DNA from: an uncultured Flavobacteriales bacterium
GTDB lineage: Bacteria; Bacteroidota; Bacteroidia; Flavobacteriales; Crocinitomicaceae
NCBI GenBank assembly: GCA_946479985.1
Contig: CAMLIF010000001.1
Location: forward strand, 59,340-123,339
Reading direction: 5' to 3'
DNA: 64,000 bases
A model generated the notes under the pieces. The model was not told where the DNA came from, searched no databases, and saw only the letters and a list, made by a program, of their open reading frames with translations. Below, one piece after another: positions 36,135 through 45,549 of this stretch. How positions within the stretch are numbered: the first letter of the stretch is position 1; the number at the start of each line of letters is the position of its first letter. Made by a program: the position numbers and the translations under genes.

Positions 36135-37010
36135 CTATTTTCTAAAAATGTAGATCTGCGAACTATAGTTTCCGTTCTTCGCTTTCATATTTGATAGCAA
36201 CCCGATTCGAAAGGCGTTAAACAAAGAACCTCCTTTATATTTTTCGCTCAACATGGAAACATAGTAAGAATCGAATTTCATCGGAAGCATTTTCTCAAAT
36301 TTCAAACCTTTATTTTCAACTAATTTTATAATAACATCCGGAGCAAAATGATACAAATGTCGTGGCACGTCATAAGCAGCCCAATACTCTTTGTAATATT
36401 CCGCATCAAAAGACGTATAGTTAGGAACAGCTATTACCAAAACACCATCCTTTTTCAACGCACCAATTATAGATTCCAACTCAGTGTTCAACTCAAACAC
36501 ATGCTCTAAAACATGCCACATTGTAATCGCATCAAAACGTTCCAGACCAAGAGAAGAAAGTTCAGACAAAGGAAGAAGGTCAACTGTATTTAATTCCTTT
36601 GCAACTATACGTGCATCTTCATCAGGCTCAAGACCGAGAACGGTGAACCCCTCATCTTTGGCGCGTTTTAAGAAATGACCCGTTCCAGCACCAATATCAA
36701 GGAGGTTTGTTCCAGCCACCAATTCTGAAATTAACTTAACCTTCTTGCCAAGAGTATAATTTCGCACTAAACCATATACTCTATTAACTATTCCCTTTTT
36801 AGTTGAACTGTGTGAAACGTAATCTGTCGATTTATAATAATTACCAATAACGTCAACATCTGGTCGATTAACGGTAAATAACAGACCACAGTTTGTACAC
36901 TTCCCTAAACTAAAGTCTTCTTTCGTTAGAAAATGATCTTTAACCGTTAAAAACGGTATTTGATTGGTTGTCCCACAACTTGGGCATTCTATGTTCTCTA
37001 TATGTTCCAC
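36135..37010 (-). CDS. Class I SAM methyltransferase with N-terminal zinc ribbon
   Basis: A protein of 291 residues with a GTG start at 37010; the first internal ATG is far downstream and would lose the zinc ribbon. The ribbon is CPSCGTTNQIPF (two Cys) and KCTNCGLLF (two Cys). The SAM-binding LLDIGAGTGHFLKRAKDEGFTVLGLEPD follows, then AITMWHVLEHV and VLVIAVPN, as in the Methyltransf_11/23 group linked to sugar or lipid modification. The GTG lies inside a parS-like palindrome. It is the last gene of the run DUF4175, ATPase, ybeY, mnmG and starts 8 bases after the mnmG stop. Confidence 0.8.
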   Translation of the reverse strand: MEHIENIECPSCGTTNQIPFLTVKDHFLTKEDFSLGKCTNCGLLFTVNRPDVDVIGNYYKSTDYVSHSSTKKGIVNRVYGLVRNYTLGKKVKLISELVAGTNLLDIGAGTGHFLKRAKDEGFTVLGLEPDEDARIVAKELNTVDLLPLSELSSLGLERFDAITMWHVLEHVFELNTELESIIGALKKDGVLVIAVPNYTSFDAEYYKEYWAAYDVPRHLYHFAPDVIIKLVENKGLKFEKMLPMKFDSYYVSMLSEKYKGGSLFNAFRIGLLSNMKAKNGNYSSQIYIFRK

Positions 37011-37018
37011 GTGAAACT
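37003..37018. promoter_or_regulatory. parS-like palindrome with two mismatches
   Basis: TGTTCCACGTGAAACT matches the ParB site TGTTTCACGTGAAACA at 14 of 16 bases. It overlaps the GTG start codon of the methyltransferase (37008-37010, minus strand) and ends one base before the mnmG stop codon. Confidence 0.7.
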
Positions 37019-38890
37019 TTATCTTCCTAAATGAATTAATAAAACCGAAATGTCGCTTGGCGAAACCCCACTAACTCGTGATGCCTGACCTATTGTTACG
37101 GGTCGAATCTTGTTTAATTTTTCTTTCGCCTCCAAACTCAAACTCTTCATAGAAGCATAGTCCATCGATAACGGAATAGCGACAGATTCTAAACGAGACA
37201 GCTTCAATGCAACTTCTTCCTCTCGCACAATATAACCTTCATACTTCAAAAGAATCTCTGCCTGATCAACGGCATCTTCATGTAAACCTGTCAGCTCCTG
37301 TGCAAGCTTTCTGACATCCTCACTCATCTGCAACACGTGTTCCATGTTCACATGTGGTCTGGAAATCAAAGAAGACAACTTAATTTGCTGTGAAAGCGGC
37401 GAACTACCAATCTCGCTTAAAACAGGATTCGCAATTTCCGGAGAAACACCTTCCTTTCGCAATACCGCCATTAGACGAGATGCAGCGGCAACCTTGGTGT
37501 TTACTTTCTCCAAGGCAGAATCGTCCTGAAGGCCCATTTTATAAGCCATAGGAGTTAAACGAACATCCGCATTATCCTGTCGAAGCAAAATCCGGTATTC
37601 AGCACGAGAAGTAAACATTCTATAAGGTTCTTGTGTCCCTTTTGTAATTAAGTCATCAATTAAAACACCAATATATGCCTGCGAACGAGTTAAAATGAAC
37701 GGATCTTTTTCCTGAACCTTAAGTGCCGCATTTACGCCAGCCATGAAGCCTTGACAAGCAGCTTCTTCATAACCGGTAGTGCCATTAATCTGACCAGCGA
37801 AATATAAACCTTCAACCAGTTTTGTTTCCAAAGTATGTTTCAATTGAGTAGGAGGGAAGTAGTCGTACTCAATTGCATAACCAGGTCTGAACATTTTTGC
37901 CTGTTCAAATCCAGGAATGGAATGCAACGCCCGTAACTGAACATCTTCAGGCAAACTGGTAGAAAATCCATTTACATAAATTTCAATCGTGTTCCATCCT
38001 TCAGGTTCAACAAAAATCTGGTGACGATCCCGATCAGCAAAACGATTGATCTTATCCTCAATACTTGGACAATACCTCGGCCCACTGCTTTTAATAGAAC
38101 CATTAAACATTGGAGAACGATCAAAACCTTCTCTCAACAAATCATGAGTTTCATTAGATGTGTATGTAATATGACACGCTCGTTGAACAGCTAAAGGAAG
38201 AGTAGAGCCGTAACTGAACTTACTTGGATTCTCGTCACCTTCCTGAATCTCCATTTTAGAATAATCCAATGAACGACCATCAATACGTGGTGGGGTACCG
38301 GTTTTCATTCGTCCCGCCTCAAAACCAAAACCAACCAAATCTTCAGTTATGCCTGTAGAGGCTTTTTCTCCAACACGTCCACCTCCAAACTGCTTTTCAC
38401 CAAGGTGAATAAGGCCATTCAGAAAGGTTCCATTGGTAAGAACAACACTCTTTCCATAGATTGGCAGCCCCATTGATGTTCGAACACCTACAACAGAACC
38501 ATTCTCAACGATCAAGCCGTTACACATGTCCTGCCAAAAGTCAACATTTAAATTTCTCTCAAGAAGCAACCGCCACTCTTCAGCAAACTTCATTCTATCG
38601 TTCTGAGTTCTGGGTGACCACATAGCGGGTCCTTTTGAGCGATTCAACATTCGAAATTGAATTGCCGACAAATCGGAAACAATTCCCGACCCACCACCAA
38701 GCGCATCAATCTCACGAACAATTTGTCCTTTTGCAACACCTCCCATAGCAGGATTACAACTCATTTGAGCAATAGTATTCATGTTCATTGTCACCAACAA
38801 CACAGAACTGCCCAGTTTCGCTGCTGCATTTGCAGCTTCACAACCGGCATGTCCACCACCCACAACTATCACATCATACTTCTTCAACAT
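37019..38890 (-). CDS. mnmG: tRNA uridine-5-carboxymethylaminomethyl modification enzyme MnmG (GidA)
   Basis: A protein of 623 residues. The FAD-binding [17 protein letters not shown] at residues 11-27 starts the protein. Conserved motifs are [66 protein letters not shown] and [16 protein letters not shown]. With MnmE it adds the cmnm5 group to U34 of several tRNAs. A methyltransferase gene follows immediately, and a parS palindrome lies 10 bases before its start (38900-38915). mnmG is often near the origin in bacteria, which fits the parS cluster. Confidence 0.95.
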   Translation of the reverse strand: MLKKYDVIVVGGGHAGCEAANAAAKLGSSVLLVTMNMNTIAQMSCNPAMGGVAKGQIVREIDALGGGSGIVSDLSAIQFRMLNRSKGPAMWSPRTQNDRMKFAEEWRLLLERNLNVDFWQDMCNGLIVENGSVVGVRTSMGLPIYGKSVVLTNGTFLNGLIHLGEKQFGGGRVGEKASTGITEDLVGFGFEAGRMKTGTPPRIDGRSLDYSKMEIQEGDENPSKFSYGSTLPLAVQRACHITYTSNETHDLLREGFDRSPMFNGSIKSSGPRYCPSIEDKINRFADRDRHQIFVEPEGWNTIEIYVNGFSTSLPEDVQLRALHSIPGFEQAKMFRPGYAIEYDYFPPTQLKHTLETKLVEGLYFAGQINGTTGYEEAACQGFMAGVNAALKVQEKDPFILTRSQAYIGVLIDDLITKGTQEPYRMFTSRAEYRILLRQDNADVRLTPMAYKMGLQDDSALEKVNTKVAAASRLMAVLRKEGVSPEIANPVLSEIGSSPLSQQIKLSSLISRPHVNMEHVLQMSEDVRKLAQELTGLHEDAVDQAEILLKYEGYIVREEEVALKLSRLESVAIPLSMDYASMKSLSLEAKEKLNKIRPVTIGQASRVSGVSPSDISVLLIHLGR

Positions 38891-38899
38891 ACATTCTAA

Positions 38900-38915
38900 T
38901 GTTTCACGTGAAACA
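38900..38915. promoter_or_regulatory. parS chromosome-partitioning site (perfect)
   Basis: TGTTTCACGTGAAACA is an exact 16-bp match to the ParB consensus site and a perfect palindrome. It lies in the 44-base gap between ybeY and mnmG. Confidence 0.88.
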
Positions 38916-38934
38916 AAATTACTTCACTTAACAA

Positions 38935-39372
38935 CTACTTCAAATGTTTCACGTGAAACAACCTCAATTCAAGTGCAGAATCTTCAGCTTGTCTCATCAC
39001 AATTTCTTCATCAGTTGATTTATCCCCTAATCCACACAAATGCAAAAGGCCATGAACACACACTCGGTGCAACTCATCTTTAAATTCAATACCGAGTGAC
39101 TCAGCATTATCAGCAACACGGTCAACACTAACAAACAAGTCGCCGCTTATTACTTTATCCTCTGTGTAATCAAAGGTGATGATGTCTGTGTAATAATCAT
39201 GTTCCAAATACAGCTTATTCATCTCAAGCAAATGTTCGTCCGAACAAAAAACAACCGACACATCACCCAACACAGAATCATATCTCTTCGCCACGTCAGA
39301 ATACCATTCAAACAAAAATTCCGGATTTACACCCGGAACCTCATTAACATCTATATAATCAATTGTCACCAT
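38935..39372 (-). CDS. ybeY: Endoribonuclease YbeY (16S rRNA maturation)
   Basis: A protein of 145 residues. The signature HGLLHLCGLGDKS carries the zinc ligands (H-x3-H with the third ligand Asp in place of His, as in other Bacteroidota YbeY). YYTDIITFDYTEDKVISGDLFVS is also conserved. It trims the 3' end of 16S rRNA and acts in ribosome quality control. Its last residues (FHVKH) are encoded by a perfect parS palindrome at 38945-38960. The start codon overlaps the 3' end of the upstream ATPase gene by 7 bases. Confidence 0.92.
   Translation of the reverse strand: MVTIDYIDVNEVPGVNPEFLFEWYSDVAKRYDSVLGDVSVVFCSDEHLLEMNKLYLEHDYYTDIITFDYTEDKVISGDLFVSVDRVADNAESLGIEFKDELHRVCVHGLLHLCGLGDKSTDEEIVMRQAEDSALELRLFHVKHLK
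38945..38960. promoter_or_regulatory. parS chromosome-partitioning site (perfect, inside ybeY)
   Basis: A second exact TGTTTCACGTGAAACA, 45 bases (centre to centre) from the first. It encodes part of the YbeY C-terminus on the minus strand. Confidence 0.88.
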
Positions 39373-39791
39373 GACTTCGAAAAAACAATAGCTACTTCAT
39401 TTCCTTTATCGTTGTACACAACCTCATCTGCTAAGTGCCGCATGAGATAAATACCACGACCATTTTCCTTTTCAATATTCTCGGGGGCAGTAGGGTCGGG
39501 GAGGTTCACATGATCAAAACCGTTTCCATGATCTTTCACTTCAAACAAAAAAGACTTCGACTCATCGTAAACACCTACGTCCACCAAAAGATTTCCGGAA
39601 CTCTGATTTCCGTGTACAATCGCATTATTCACAGCTTCTGTAACAGCGATCAGAACATTCCCATAAACTTCTTCATGAACACCGATCTTCTTACACACAT
39701 CATCAATCAACGTTTCAACGATCGGCAAACTTTCTATTTGAGAAGGAATGCTCAACGAATCAACCAACGAATAACCCTCTTTAACCATCAA
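39366..39791 (-). CDS. RsbW-like serine/threonine anti-sigma kinase/ATPase
   Basis: A protein of 141 residues. It has the GHKL ATPase motifs: N-box AVTEAVNNAIVHGNQ, G1 VKDHGNGFD and G2 GRGIYLMRHLADEV. In Firmicutes RsbW inhibits a stress sigma factor; in Bacteroidota the partner is unclear. It sits in the ybeY-mnmG run and starts 8 bases after the DUF4175 stop, overlapping ybeY by 7 bases. Confidence 0.8.
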   Translation of the reverse strand: MMVKEGYSLVDSLSIPSQIESLPIVETLIDDVCKKIGVHEEVYGNVLIAVTEAVNNAIVHGNQSSGNLLVDVGVYDESKSFLFEVKDHGNGFDHVNLPDPTAPENIEKENGRGIYLMRHLADEVVYNDKGNEVAIVFSKSW

Positions 39792-39799
39792 ACTTACTT

Positions 39800-42700
39800 T
39801 TACGGCAAGTTGAAATACTGGGAAGCCTTAGATTTATAATAGGGAGACAACACTGGGTCTACCGGCTTCAGTAATTCAACTTGACCTAACTTCTGTTTGT
39901 TATACTCATCAAACCTGATAAGGTTACCGGGATTCACATTTTTTCCGGAATTACTTTCTCGTTTTTCCTCAAAGCCTCTTTCGCGAATGGCTTTATCGCT
40001 TTCCAACAAGCGTGTTAATATATCCTGCTGGCGTTTGATCATTTCAGGGGAGAACCGCTTATTGATCAAATCCTTTTCCTGTTGTTCCAACTCTTTGATC
40101 AACGGATTCAATTGATTTCCTTTCCCTTGCCCTTCCTTATTCATTTGTTCACGCAACTTCTCTAATTGCTGGCGCATTGCTGTTTGCTGCGCAGCCATCT
40201 TTGCAATTTCCTTATTTCCCAAACCAGGCATTCCTTGTCCTTCACCCTGCTTACCATTTCCAGGTTTGTCTCCAGGTTCCTTTCCCCCCGGGTTAGGACC
40301 TTTCTTCATTTGCTCGAGTTGTTTCTTCAACATTTGTTTCATGTCTTCAGAGCTCATTTCTCCACTTCCTTTGCCCGAACTTGGTTTGCCAGATCCGCCC
40401 GGATTACTGCAGCTACCACTTCCGGGTTTTTTATCAGCTTGCGCCTGGGCCTGCATACTTTGTAAACTTTCGTTCAGGAGTAATGCAAGATTATTGAATG
40501 ATGTCATCACCAATTGCTGGTGCTGATTCAATGTCCATTTTGAGTGATTATCTATATCCTCCAAAATCAGATCAAAATTCGAATTGATTTCCTTCAGTTC
40601 CTTATCAATAAACTGCGCAACTTTCGGTTGTCTCTCAGCTAATGAAAGCAGTGAATCTTCCACAACTCTCGTATCATCAATCAAAGAGCGCTGACCACGA
40701 CCCAATTTTCTATAAAAAGGATCATTGTTTTTTACCTTATAAAAACCATCCATATTTCCTTCCTGATTGAAACTTAAGGCCATCAGGTTCTCAAGCAACA
40801 ATCGAATACTCGCCATATCTTCCTCGGCCTTCTGCTCATTCGATTTTTCCTGTTGGGCATTCATCTGCTCAGCCATTTCTTTCATTTTATCAGCAGCAGC
40901 TTTCTGACTTTTTCCGGCTTTCGATTCCTTACCAGACTCTAAACTCTCTTTGCTTTCCTTCAAGTCCTGATCTATGCTTTCCTTCATTTCCTGAAAGTCA
41001 CCCATTTCCATTGGCTTCTTCAAATCCTCATTCATCTTGAGCATTTCATCCAGTTCCTTCTTCACATCCTCAAATTTCTTCTCTATGTCCTTTTGTTCTT
41101 CCAACGCCTTTTCATCAGACAGCTTCTCTTTTTCAATATCGTCTTTCAGGTTCTGTTGTTCTTCAGACAGCTCCTTCAATTTGTCCTCAAGAGCATCTAT
41201 CTTTTCATTCACCTGGAGTCGTTTCAACATTTCAAGCGTACGATCCAATTGTGTTTTCTGATCTTCCGTACTTTCCTCAAGCTTCTCGGATTCCTTTTTC
41301 AAATTCTGAGTATCGTTCTTTTTCATTAACTCTTCGAGCTGCTTCAAAAGGTCCTTCAACTCATCATCCATTAATTCCTTCATCAATTCTTCGATCAACT
41401 GCTGCTGCTCCAGCAACTCCTTGTCCTGTTCCGTCAGCTGCTCTTTTTCATCGTTGCTGGCTTTCATTTCTTTCTGAATTTCTTCCAGATCCTGCTTCAA
41501 CGACTGCTGTTCCTGTTGTAGATTCTGAAGCATTTCAAGGCTTTTAAAGTCGGTTTTTGACTTCTCTGTGATATTCTTCTTCAAGGCTTTTACATCCTTT
41601 TGAAACGCTTCTGTACGCTTCAAAACATCTTGTAACTCTTTCTGTAATTCCTTTTGCGTTTCTTCACGTTTCTCGTTCAATTCTAACAGAGTAGGCACTT
41701 CATACTTAAACGTAGCAGAGTTACTGCTCTTGGATCCGTTTACTCCATCATTATCCGAAACACGGAAATAGTAAATCAATTCATCTTCTATTTGTAAACT
41801 CTCTCTTGAGAAATCAACGGTAAACAGAAAACGGTCATTCACACCACTCACATTTTTAACCTTCAATGTGCGGTTAACTTCTTCTCCGTTCTTACGCTTG
41901 ATCTTGTAAACGAAACTTAAGTTCGTTAATCCGTGGTCATCCGAAATACTTCCTTCAAAAGAGCGGATTGTATTCTTAACAGAGTCGGCATTTTCATTCA
42001 CTATGATGCTTGGGTATCCATCCTTGATAACTTCAATTCCTAAAGAGGAAGAATCAATTAAATTGGTGTATTTGTTTTTTAGAATGAAATTGAGAGAGCC
42101 AGATTCAGCATACTTCTGTTCCCATTTCATTTCAGAACCAGAAAATAATTTAGTTATACCTTTCCAGATTGCTCGAATTTCCTTTGTGTTCTTAGAAAGA
42201 ATATTCCACTTGATAACTGTTCCTTCAGGAATTTCAACGCTGGCTACATTAGATATTTCTTCACTTTTTCTATTTAGGTATTTCGGATAAACCAGGGTTC
42301 CGTGAACACTTCCAAGACTAGATTTACCGATTACACCAATACTGAAGTTCTCAGAAGAATAACCCTCACTTTCAAAATGAAAATTCAAATCCTGCTTTAC
42401 ATTCTCAAAAGAGAACTCCAATTCATTTTGCTTAACCTTTTTCAACAGGTATTTACCACGAGAAGAAACTACGTAACACTTCTCCGGAACATACAATCCG
42501 GCAATTCGAACACGGACAGGAACGTTCTCGCCTTCATTAACCGCTTTTCGCGAAGAAATTAATTCATAAGTATAAGGAGCCTCCTGTGCCTTGTTGTAGT
42601 TAATTACATGACTTGATCCGTCAATAATCCAATGAGGCGCAAAGCTGAGAACCGCTCCAAAGATGAACAGAATAGGTATTCCAAATTTCAAATAACGTTT

Positions 42701-43159
42701 TAGCTCATCCTGTTTGACCGCATCTACAAACGGAACCACCGTTAATTCCTGAGAACGTTGAGAAACACTCGCTGCAAGCAGGTCATACGATCTATCCTCG
42801 ACGCTGACCATGCTGCTCAATTGAAGCGTATTTAATAGTCGATCTGAAACATTCGGGAAAAACTTTCCGATAATAACCGCGGCTTGTTCTCTGTTAATTC
42901 TCTTCCCAAATTCAAACAATCGAAGCAAGGGAAAAACGAAATATCGGCCTGCAAGAAAAATATTTCCAAATAAGAAGCCGTAAAACAAAACTGCTCTTAC
43001 AATAGAATTAAATCGTCCGAAATATTCAAGTACCGAAAAAATTAACCACGAAGCAAGCAAGAAGGAAGACCAGAACACCAATCCCTTCCACAACTCATTT
43101 TTGTAATACTTTTTGATGAAAGCATCAATTTGCTCCAACAGTCTATCAAATGCGGACAT
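39800..43159 (-). CDS. DUF4175 membrane protein with long coiled coil
   Basis: A protein of 1119 residues. Three N-terminal hydrophobic segments (about 22-48, 55-75, 152-175: LVFWSSFLLASWLIFSVL; FGIPILFIFGAVLSF) are followed by beta-rich domains (to ~480), a 250-residue Glu/Lys/Gln-rich coiled coil (about 500-740), and a Gly/Lys/Pro-rich low-complexity tract near residues 940-1000. This matches the DUF4175 family of Bacteroidota. It is the first gene of the minus-strand run that ends with the methyltransferase. Its function is unknown; structure suggests a membrane-anchored periplasmic scaffold. Confidence 0.8.
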   Translation of the reverse strand: MSAFDRLLEQIDAFIKKYYKNELWKGLVFWSSFLLASWLIFSVLEYFGRFNSIVRAVLFYGFLFGNIFLAGRYFVFPLLRLFEFGKRINREQAAVIIGKFFPNVSDRLLNTLQLSSMVSVEDRSYDLLAASVSQRSQELTVVPFVDAVKQDELKRYLKFGIPILFIFGAVLSFAPHWIIDGSSHVINYNKAQEAPYTYELISSRKAVNEGENVPVRVRIAGLYVPEKCYVVSSRGKYLLKKVKQNELEFSFENVKQDLNFHFESEGYSSENFSIGVIGKSSLGSVHGTLVYPKYLNRKSEEISNVASVEIPEGTVIKWNILSKNTKEIRAIWKGITKLFSGSEMKWEQKYAESGSLNFILKNKYTNLIDSSSLGIEVIKDGYPSIIVNENADSVKNTIRSFEGSISDDHGLTNLSFVYKIKRKNGEEVNRTLKVKNVSGVNDRFLFTVDFSRESLQIEDELIYYFRVSDNDGVNGSKSSNSATFKYEVPTLLELNEKREETQKELQKELQDVLKRTEAFQKDVKALKKNITEKSKTDFKSLEMLQNLQQEQQSLKQDLEEIQKEMKASNDEKEQLTEQDKELLEQQQLIEELMKELMDDELKDLLKQLEELMKKNDTQNLKKESEKLEESTEDQKTQLDRTLEMLKRLQVNEKIDALEDKLKELSEEQQNLKDDIEKEKLSDEKALEEQKDIEKKFEDVKKELDEMLKMNEDLKKPMEMGDFQEMKESIDQDLKESKESLESGKESKAGKSQKAAADKMKEMAEQMNAQQEKSNEQKAEEDMASIRLLLENLMALSFNQEGNMDGFYKVKNNDPFYRKLGRGQRSLIDDTRVVEDSLLSLAERQPKVAQFIDKELKEINSNFDLILEDIDNHSKWTLNQHQQLVMTSFNNLALLLNESLQSMQAQAQADKKPGSGSCSNPGGSGKPSSGKGSGEMSSEDMKQMLKKQLEQMKKGPNPGGKEPGDKPGNGKQGEGQGMPGLGNKEIAKMAAQQTAMRQQLEKLREQMNKEGQGKGNQLNPLIKELEQQEKDLINKRFSPEMIKRQQDILTRLLESDKAIRERGFEEKRESNSGKNVNPGNLIRFDEYNKQKLGQVELLKPVDPVLSPYYKSKASQYFNLP

Positions 43160-43336
43160 CTTCTTTTTAGGTTAATAACGAACTAAATTACGAAACCAGC
43201 TATACAACTCAGTTACAAAATGGTTGAACAGATGTTAATAACACATAAAAACACTTTTTGTTTCAGTCTTTAAATAAGCGTCTTCATTCCTAATGAGCCC
43301 TTAAAATCGTTAACTTTGGCGCAGAAATTATCAATT

Positions 43337-44848
43337 ATGAGCTCAAATTCAGTACGCGTACGTTTTGCACCATCACCAACAGGACCATTGCATATGGGTG
43401 GTGTAAGAACCGCATTGTACAACTATCTCTTCGCAAAACACAATAAGGGAACATTCATTATCCGAATTGAGGATACCGATCAAACACGATTTGTTCCCGG
43501 TGCCCAGGATTATATCATGGATTCCCTAAAATGGTGTGGTATTATTCCAGACGAAGGTCCGGGAATCGGTGGAAAATTTGGTCCTTATGTCCAAAGTGAA
43601 CGTAAACACCTATATGCACCGTTTGCAGAGGAGTTAGTTAAAAAAGATAAAGCTTACTATGCTTTTGATACTCCGGAAGAACTGGATGATGTTCGCGAAA
43701 AAGCAAAACAAATGGGAATGCCCAATTGGCAATACAATGGAGTGACACGTGTTTCTTTAAAGAACTCATTGACTCTTTCTGCCGAAGAAGTTCAAAATAA
43801 ACTTGCAGCAGGCGAACCTTATGTTATTCGCATGAAAATGCCTCGTAATCAGGATGTTCGGTTTGAAGATATTATTAGAGGATGGGTAGTTGTGAATACC
43901 AATAACTTAGACGACAAAGTGCTCTTTAAAAGTGACGGAATGCCAACCTACCATTTGGCAAATATAGTTGATGATCATTTAATGGAAATTACCCATGTAA
44001 TTCGCGGAGAAGAATGGTTGCCATCAGCTCCGTTACACGTTTTACTCTATGATGCATTCGGATGGGAAGCACCTAAATTCGCACATTTACCTTTATTGCT
44101 TCGACCTGATGGAAATGGTAAACTTTCCAAAAGAGATGGTGATCGTTTGGGTTTTCCTGTTTTCCCGGCAAACTGGACAACGGCTGAAGGAGAACTTTAC
44201 TCAGGATACCGCGAAAACGGATATTTTAAAGATGCATTCGTAAATATGCTGGCGTTTTTAGGCTGGAACCCGGGAACACAGCAAGAAATTTTCTCTATGG
44301 ATGAATTAATTGCTGCATTTAGCCTGGAACGAGTAGGGAAGGCAGGAGCGAAATTTGATCCGGACAAAACACGCTGGTTCCAACAGCAATACATGAAAAA
44401 CACTTCTGATGAAGAATTAGCCCGTTTGTTAAAACAGGAGTTCAATCTTTCAGCTTCTGATGACAAACTTATAGCCTTCTGCTCGTTAATGAAAGAACGT
44501 GCAGTTTTCGTAAAAGATTTAATAAAAGAAGGATCCTACCTTTTTGAAGCTCCGACTTCATATGATGAAACAACCGTTTCTAAAAAATGGAAAGACGATT
44601 CGAAAGCATTGATGCAAAAATGGAGTTTCGATTTAAGTAATATAGAAAATTTCATTTCATCCGAAATTGAAGCTTCATTCAAACTATTCTTAACTGAACA
44701 CAATCTGGGAATTGGAGCTGTACTTCCTTTATTCAGATTATTGGTAACAGGTGTTGGAATGGGACCGTCTATGTTTGAAATTTCCGAGTTTCTTGGAAAA
44801 GAAGAATGTATTAAACGAATGATTGCCGGTATAAGCAAACTTCCATGA
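43337..44848 (+). CDS. gltX: Glutamyl-tRNA synthetase
   Basis: A protein of 503 residues from the ATG at 43337 (MSSNSVRVRFAPSPTG); a TTG seven codons earlier lies within the promoter -7 box TAACTTTG (43311-43318). The HIGH-like motif is PLHMGGVRTA and the KMSKS-like motif is KLSKRDGD. The family length of about 500 residues is normal. It charges tRNA-Glu. The stop codon overlaps the folB start by 4 bases (ATGA). Confidence 0.94.
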   Translation: MSSNSVRVRFAPSPTGPLHMGGVRTALYNYLFAKHNKGTFIIRIEDTDQTRFVPGAQDYIMDSLKWCGIIPDEGPGIGGKFGPYVQSERKHLYAPFAEELVKKDKAYYAFDTPEELDDVREKAKQMGMPNWQYNGVTRVSLKNSLTLSAEEVQNKLAAGEPYVIRMKMPRNQDVRFEDIIRGWVVVNTNNLDDKVLFKSDGMPTYHLANIVDDHLMEITHVIRGEEWLPSAPLHVLLYDAFGWEAPKFAHLPLLLRPDGNGKLSKRDGDRLGFPVFPANWTTAEGELYSGYRENGYFKDAFVNMLAFLGWNPGTQQEIFSMDELIAAFSLERVGKAGAKFDPDKTRWFQQQYMKNTSDEELARLLKQEFNLSASDDKLIAFCSLMKERAVFVKDLIKEGSYLFEAPTSYDETTVSKKWKDDSKALMQKWSFDLSNIENFISSEIEASFKLFLTEHNLGIGAVLPLFRLLVTGVGMGPSMFEISEFLGKEECIKRMIAGISKLP

Positions 44849-45210
44849 AACAAACAATAGAAGTCAATAATATCCGTGTTTATGCTTACCATGGTTGTTT
44901 GGAAGAAGAGGCTCTTATAGGTCAGAATTATTCTATCGATATCGCCATTCGTATTGACTTTTTGGAAGCAGCTCTTGCAGATGATATAACAAAAACTGTA
45001 AGCTATGTTGATTTGAATGCCATTGCACACGAAGAAATGGGAGTTCGCGCGAAGCTCATTGAAACAGTTGGTTTACGCATTTTGAATAGAATTAAAGCAT
45101 TGAACAACAGTATAGAAGCTATTCGGGTGAAGGTGATAAAACATTGTCCGCCAATAAACGGAGATGTTGAAAATACAGCCATTATCCTGGAGAACGGGAA
45201 TTGGGACTAA
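44845..45210 (+). CDS. folB: Dihydroneopterin aldolase
   Basis: A protein of 121 residues, the usual size of FolB. Motifs: IRVYAYHGCLEEEALIGQNYSIDI, SYVDLNAI, ETVGLRILNRI and VKVIKHCPPINGD, with the conserved Glu/Lys of the active site. It makes 6-hydroxymethyl-dihydropterin in folate synthesis. The start overlaps gltX (ATGA), so they are translationally coupled. Confidence 0.9.
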   Translation: MKQTIEVNNIRVYAYHGCLEEEALIGQNYSIDIAIRIDFLEAALADDITKTVSYVDLNAIAHEEMGVRAKLIETVGLRILNRIKALNNSIEAIRVKVIKHCPPINGDVENTAIILENGNWD

Positions 45211-45289
45211 AGAGAAAATGAAATTTTTTTGTTTTGTACACTGTAGCAAACTCAAATAAAACACTATTTTTGTCTGCTCGAACAAAGAT

Positions 45290-45360
45290 GGTCTCGTGGC
45301 CGAGCGGTTAGGCAACGGTCTGCAAAACCGTCTACTCCGGTTCGAATCCGGACGAGACCT
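45290..45360 (+). tRNA. tRNA-Cys (anticodon GCA)
   Basis: A 71-nt cloverleaf. Acceptor GGTCTCG pairs with CGAGACC, anticodon arm CGGTCT-GCA-AAACCG, T-arm CCGGTTCGAATCCGG, and discriminator U73, which is characteristic of tRNA-Cys. CCA is not encoded. A TATTTTTG box at 45265-45272 lies upstream. Confidence 0.97.
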
Positions 45361-45365
45361 CTGAA

Positions 45366-45406
45366 GAAAGAAAAGCATCGACAGTTTGTTGATGCTTTTC
45401 TTTTTT
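45366..45406 (+). terminator. Terminator of tRNA-Cys
   Basis: AGAAAAGCATC (45369-45379) pairs with GATGCTTTTCT (45391-45401), with a T-run to 45406. Confidence 0.85.
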
Positions 45407-45549
45407 ACTTCATTTTCACTCTCTTTCTCATTCCGTCCGCTTTTCTTTTAGAGTGAGAAGCAGAGAATGATAAACTTCATTTCGTTTACAAAACAAAAAA
45501 TCCCTCCCGTATTCACGAAAAGGATCCTATATAAATCAATGAAATTCTT

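Noticed and set aside
35996..36195. Stop-free plus-strand frame after ispG with a polar, coding-like sequence
   Set aside because: No ATG, GTG or TTG start in a sensible place and it overlaps the 3' end of the methyltransferase gene on the other strand; at best a remnant.
40200..40470. Plus-strand Ser/Phe-rich frames opposite the DUF4175 gene
   Set aside because: They are mirror images of the low-complexity coiled-coil coding strand, not genes.
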